Positions 13,077 to 14,632 of a DNA stretch of 14,632 nt are shown here, in pieces. The notes beneath the pieces are model-generated. The model had not been told where the DNA came from and did no database searches. It saw nothing but the letters and a program-made list of their open reading frames with translations. How positions within the stretch are numbered: the first letter of the stretch is position 1; each line of letters begins with the position of its first letter. The position numbers and the translations under genes were made by a program. The DNA comes from JBJHBY01 sp050485745 (lineage in GTDB: Bacteria; Pseudomonadota; Gammaproteobacteria; Pseudomonadales; CAMLJR01), in assembly GCA_050485745.1 (NCBI GenBank), contig JBJHBY010000071.1, positions 1-14,632 on the forward strand, read 5' to 3'.

Positions 13077-14632
13077 TTGACGGCGAACGTGACCAGCTTG
13101 CCGGGAATCACCTTGCTCATCCTGATCTCCTTGCCGTCGATGAATTTCTGCACGTTGTCCTGGGCCAGGGCAAAAGCGATGATGCTGTCCGCATCGGCAT
13201 CGGCCGCAACCCGGATCTGCGCCCGTACCTTGCCATTGACCTGCACGGCGAGTTCCACGTGGCTGCGATTCAGTGCTGCCTCGTCGACCGCCGGCCAGGG
13301 GGCGTCGATCACCAGGTCCTCATGGCCCAGGGACTGCCACAGGGCGTGGGTGATATGCGGCACGATCGGCGCCAGCAGGCGTACGGCGACATCCAGGGCC
13401 TCACCGGCGACCGCATGCCCCTGGGCGCTGTCATCCTCCAGGCGGCTGACATCGTTGCACAATTCCATGACGGCGGCGATGGCGGTGTTGAAGGTCAGGC
13501 GTCGTTCGAAGTCATCGCTGACCTTGGCGATGGTCTCGTGGGTCTTGCGGCGCAGGTTCTGTTGCGTCTCGTTCAGTGCCGCCTGGTCGATGGCCACGCG
13601 CTCGCGACCGGTGGTGACATGACCGTGGACCAGTTTCCACAGGCGTCGCAGAAAGCGGTGCGCGCCCTCGACGCCGGCATCCGACCATTCCAGCGACTGC
13701 TCGGGCGGTGCCGCGAACATCATGAACAGGCGCACGGTGTCTGCGCCATACTGCTCGATCAGCGGTTGCGGGTCGACGGTATTGCCCTTCGACTTGGACA
13801 TCTTGCTGCCATCCTTCAGCACCATGCCCTGGCACAGCAGGCGCCTGAAGGGCTCATCGCTGCCAAGCAGCCCCTCGTCCCGCATCAGCTTGTGGAAGAA
13901 GCGCGCATACAGCAGGTGCAGGATGGCGTGTTCGATACCGCCGACATACAGATCCACCGGCAGCCAGTAATCGGCGCGCTGACGGTCGAGCATGCCGTCC
14001 TCGAAGTCGGGGCAGGTGAAGCGCGCGTAGTACCAGGATGACTCCATGAAGGTATCGAAGGTATCGGTCTCGCGCTCCACCGGCCGGCCATCCAGCTCGT
14101 CGCGGCGCCAGTCCGGGTCGGCCTTGATCGGCGAGCGCACGCCGTCCATCTGCACGTCTTCCGGCAACAGCACCGGCAGCTTGTGTGCGGGTACCGGGAT
14201 TTCCCCGCCCTCGGGGAGGATGAACATGGGGATGGGAGCCCCCCAGTAGCGCTGCCGCGACACACCCCAGTCGCGCAGGCGATAGTTCACGGTGCGGCGG
14301 CCGCGGTCGAGGTCTTGCAGCCGTTGTGCGATGGCATCAAAGGCGGCGTCGAATTCGAGGCCGTCGAAGTCGCCCGAGTTGATCAGGACGCCCTTGTCGG
14401 TGAAGGGCAGGGGTGTTTCCTGTGGCTGTCGGGTATCGATGATGCCGCCGGGCCGGATCACCGTCTCGATGGGCAGCTGGTAGCGGCGCGCAAATTCGAA
14501 ATCGCGTTCGTCGTGGGCCGGCACCGCCATCACAGCACCCGTGCCGTAATCCATGAGCACGTAGTTGGCGACCCACACTGGTACCTCGCGCCCGCTCAGG
14601 GGATGCTCCTCGCGCAGCCCGGTATCCATGCC
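13073..14632 (-). CDS. leuS: Leucyl-tRNA synthetase, C-terminal part (5' end outside window)
   Basis: Class I aminoacyl-tRNA synthetase that charges tRNA-Leu. About 519 residues are present, reading in frame off the window edge. Roughly 300-340 N-terminal residues, including the HIGH motif, lie outside. Visible parts: the end of the CP1 editing domain (YGTGAVMAVPAHDERDFEF, with the conserved Asp that positions the mischarged amino acid), the catalytic core (DWGVSRQRYWGAPIP, ETDTFDTFMESSWYYARF), the KMSKS loop (276-280 from the first Met), the anticodon-binding helices (LEWSDAGVEGAHRFLRRLWKLV) and the C-terminal tRNA-binding domain (VQVNGKVRAQIRV). LCQGMVLKDGS runs straight into KMSKS, so the leucine-specific insertion of about 50 residues known from E. 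coli is missing. It is the first gene of the leuS-lptE-holA unit; its promoter is outside. Confidence 0.97.
   Translation of the reverse strand, partial: GMDTGLREEHPLSGREVPVWVANYVLMDYGTGAVMAVPAHDERDFEFARRYQLPIETVIRPGGIIDTRQPQETPLPFTDKGVLINSGDFDGLEFDAAFDAIAQRLQDLDRGRRTVNYRLRDWGVSRQRYWGAPIPMFILPEGGEIPVPAHKLPVLLPEDVQMDGVRSPIKADPDWRRDELDGRPVERETDTFDTFMESSWYYARFTCPDFEDGMLDRQRADYWLPVDLYVGGIEHAILHLLYARFFHKLMRDEGLLGSDEPFRRLLCQGMVLKDGSKMSKSKGNTVDPQPLIEQYGADTVRLFMMFAAPPEQSLEWSDAGVEGAHRFLRRLWKLVHGHVTTGRERVAIDQAALNETQQNLRRKTHETIAKVSDDFERRLTFNTAIAAVMELCNDVSRLEDDSAQGHAVAGEALDVAVRLLAPIVPHITHALWQSLGHEDLVIDAPWPAVDEAALNRSHVELAVQVNGKVRAQIRVAADADADSIIAFALAQDNVQKFIDGKEIRMSKVIPGKLVTFAVK

Overview
The window is GC-rich bacterial chromosome. 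It most likely comes from a gammaproteobacterium: the minus-strand order leuS–lptE–holA is the gammaproteobacterial LPS-assembly/replication neighbourhood, LptE is a Gram-negative outer-membrane lipoprotein, and the other proteins look proteobacterial. The LeuRS lacks the insert seen in enteric and pseudomonad enzymes, which hints at a deeper-branching lineage (purple-sulfur or Ectothiorhodospira-like). That placement is inference only. No tRNA, rRNA, CRISPR array, insertion sequence or prophage was seen. Both ends cut genes: the ABC ATPase at the left has lost its N-terminus, and leuS at the right has lost roughly its first 300-340 residues.

Layout. (1) 1-4206, plus strand: a three-gene export operon with a MacB/LolD-type ATPase, a 787-residue double-FtsX permease and a HlyD-type periplasmic adaptor. 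An intergenic stretch with two back-to-back hairpins follows. (2) 4326-6027, plus strand: a DUF2784 membrane protein, a zinc-free MDR oxidoreductase (ZADH2/PTGR3-like) and a GIY-YIG UPF0213 protein, closely packed. (3) 6139-7188, minus strand: a cspA-type cold-shock gene with a strong sigma70 promoter, a leader of about 140 nt and a terminator hairpin, then a small secreted protein of unknown function. (4) 7189-9998, plus strand: an intergenic region rich in repeats and palindromes, then a rubredoxin-less rubrerythrin, a terminator-like hairpin, a GlpC/HdrD-like two-cluster Fe-S protein and a DUF3501 protein. (5) 10038-14632, minus strand: leuS, lptE and holA, overlapping or abutting, then a CHASE-GGDEF diguanylate cyclase with its own promoter and a palindrome over the -10 box.

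How the genes work together. The ABC trio probably forms a trans-envelope pump that needs an outer-membrane channel encoded elsewhere. The rubrerythrin/Fe-S/DUF3501 set is the best candidate for a poorly described system. It pairs a di-iron peroxide-scavenging protein with a soluble Fe-S electron carrier that has heterodisulfide-reductase-type cysteine domains, and with a partner of unknown function. This looks like a dedicated electron route for peroxide or thiol/disulfide stress. holA is not followed by nadD as it often is; a c-di-GMP signalling gene stands there instead.
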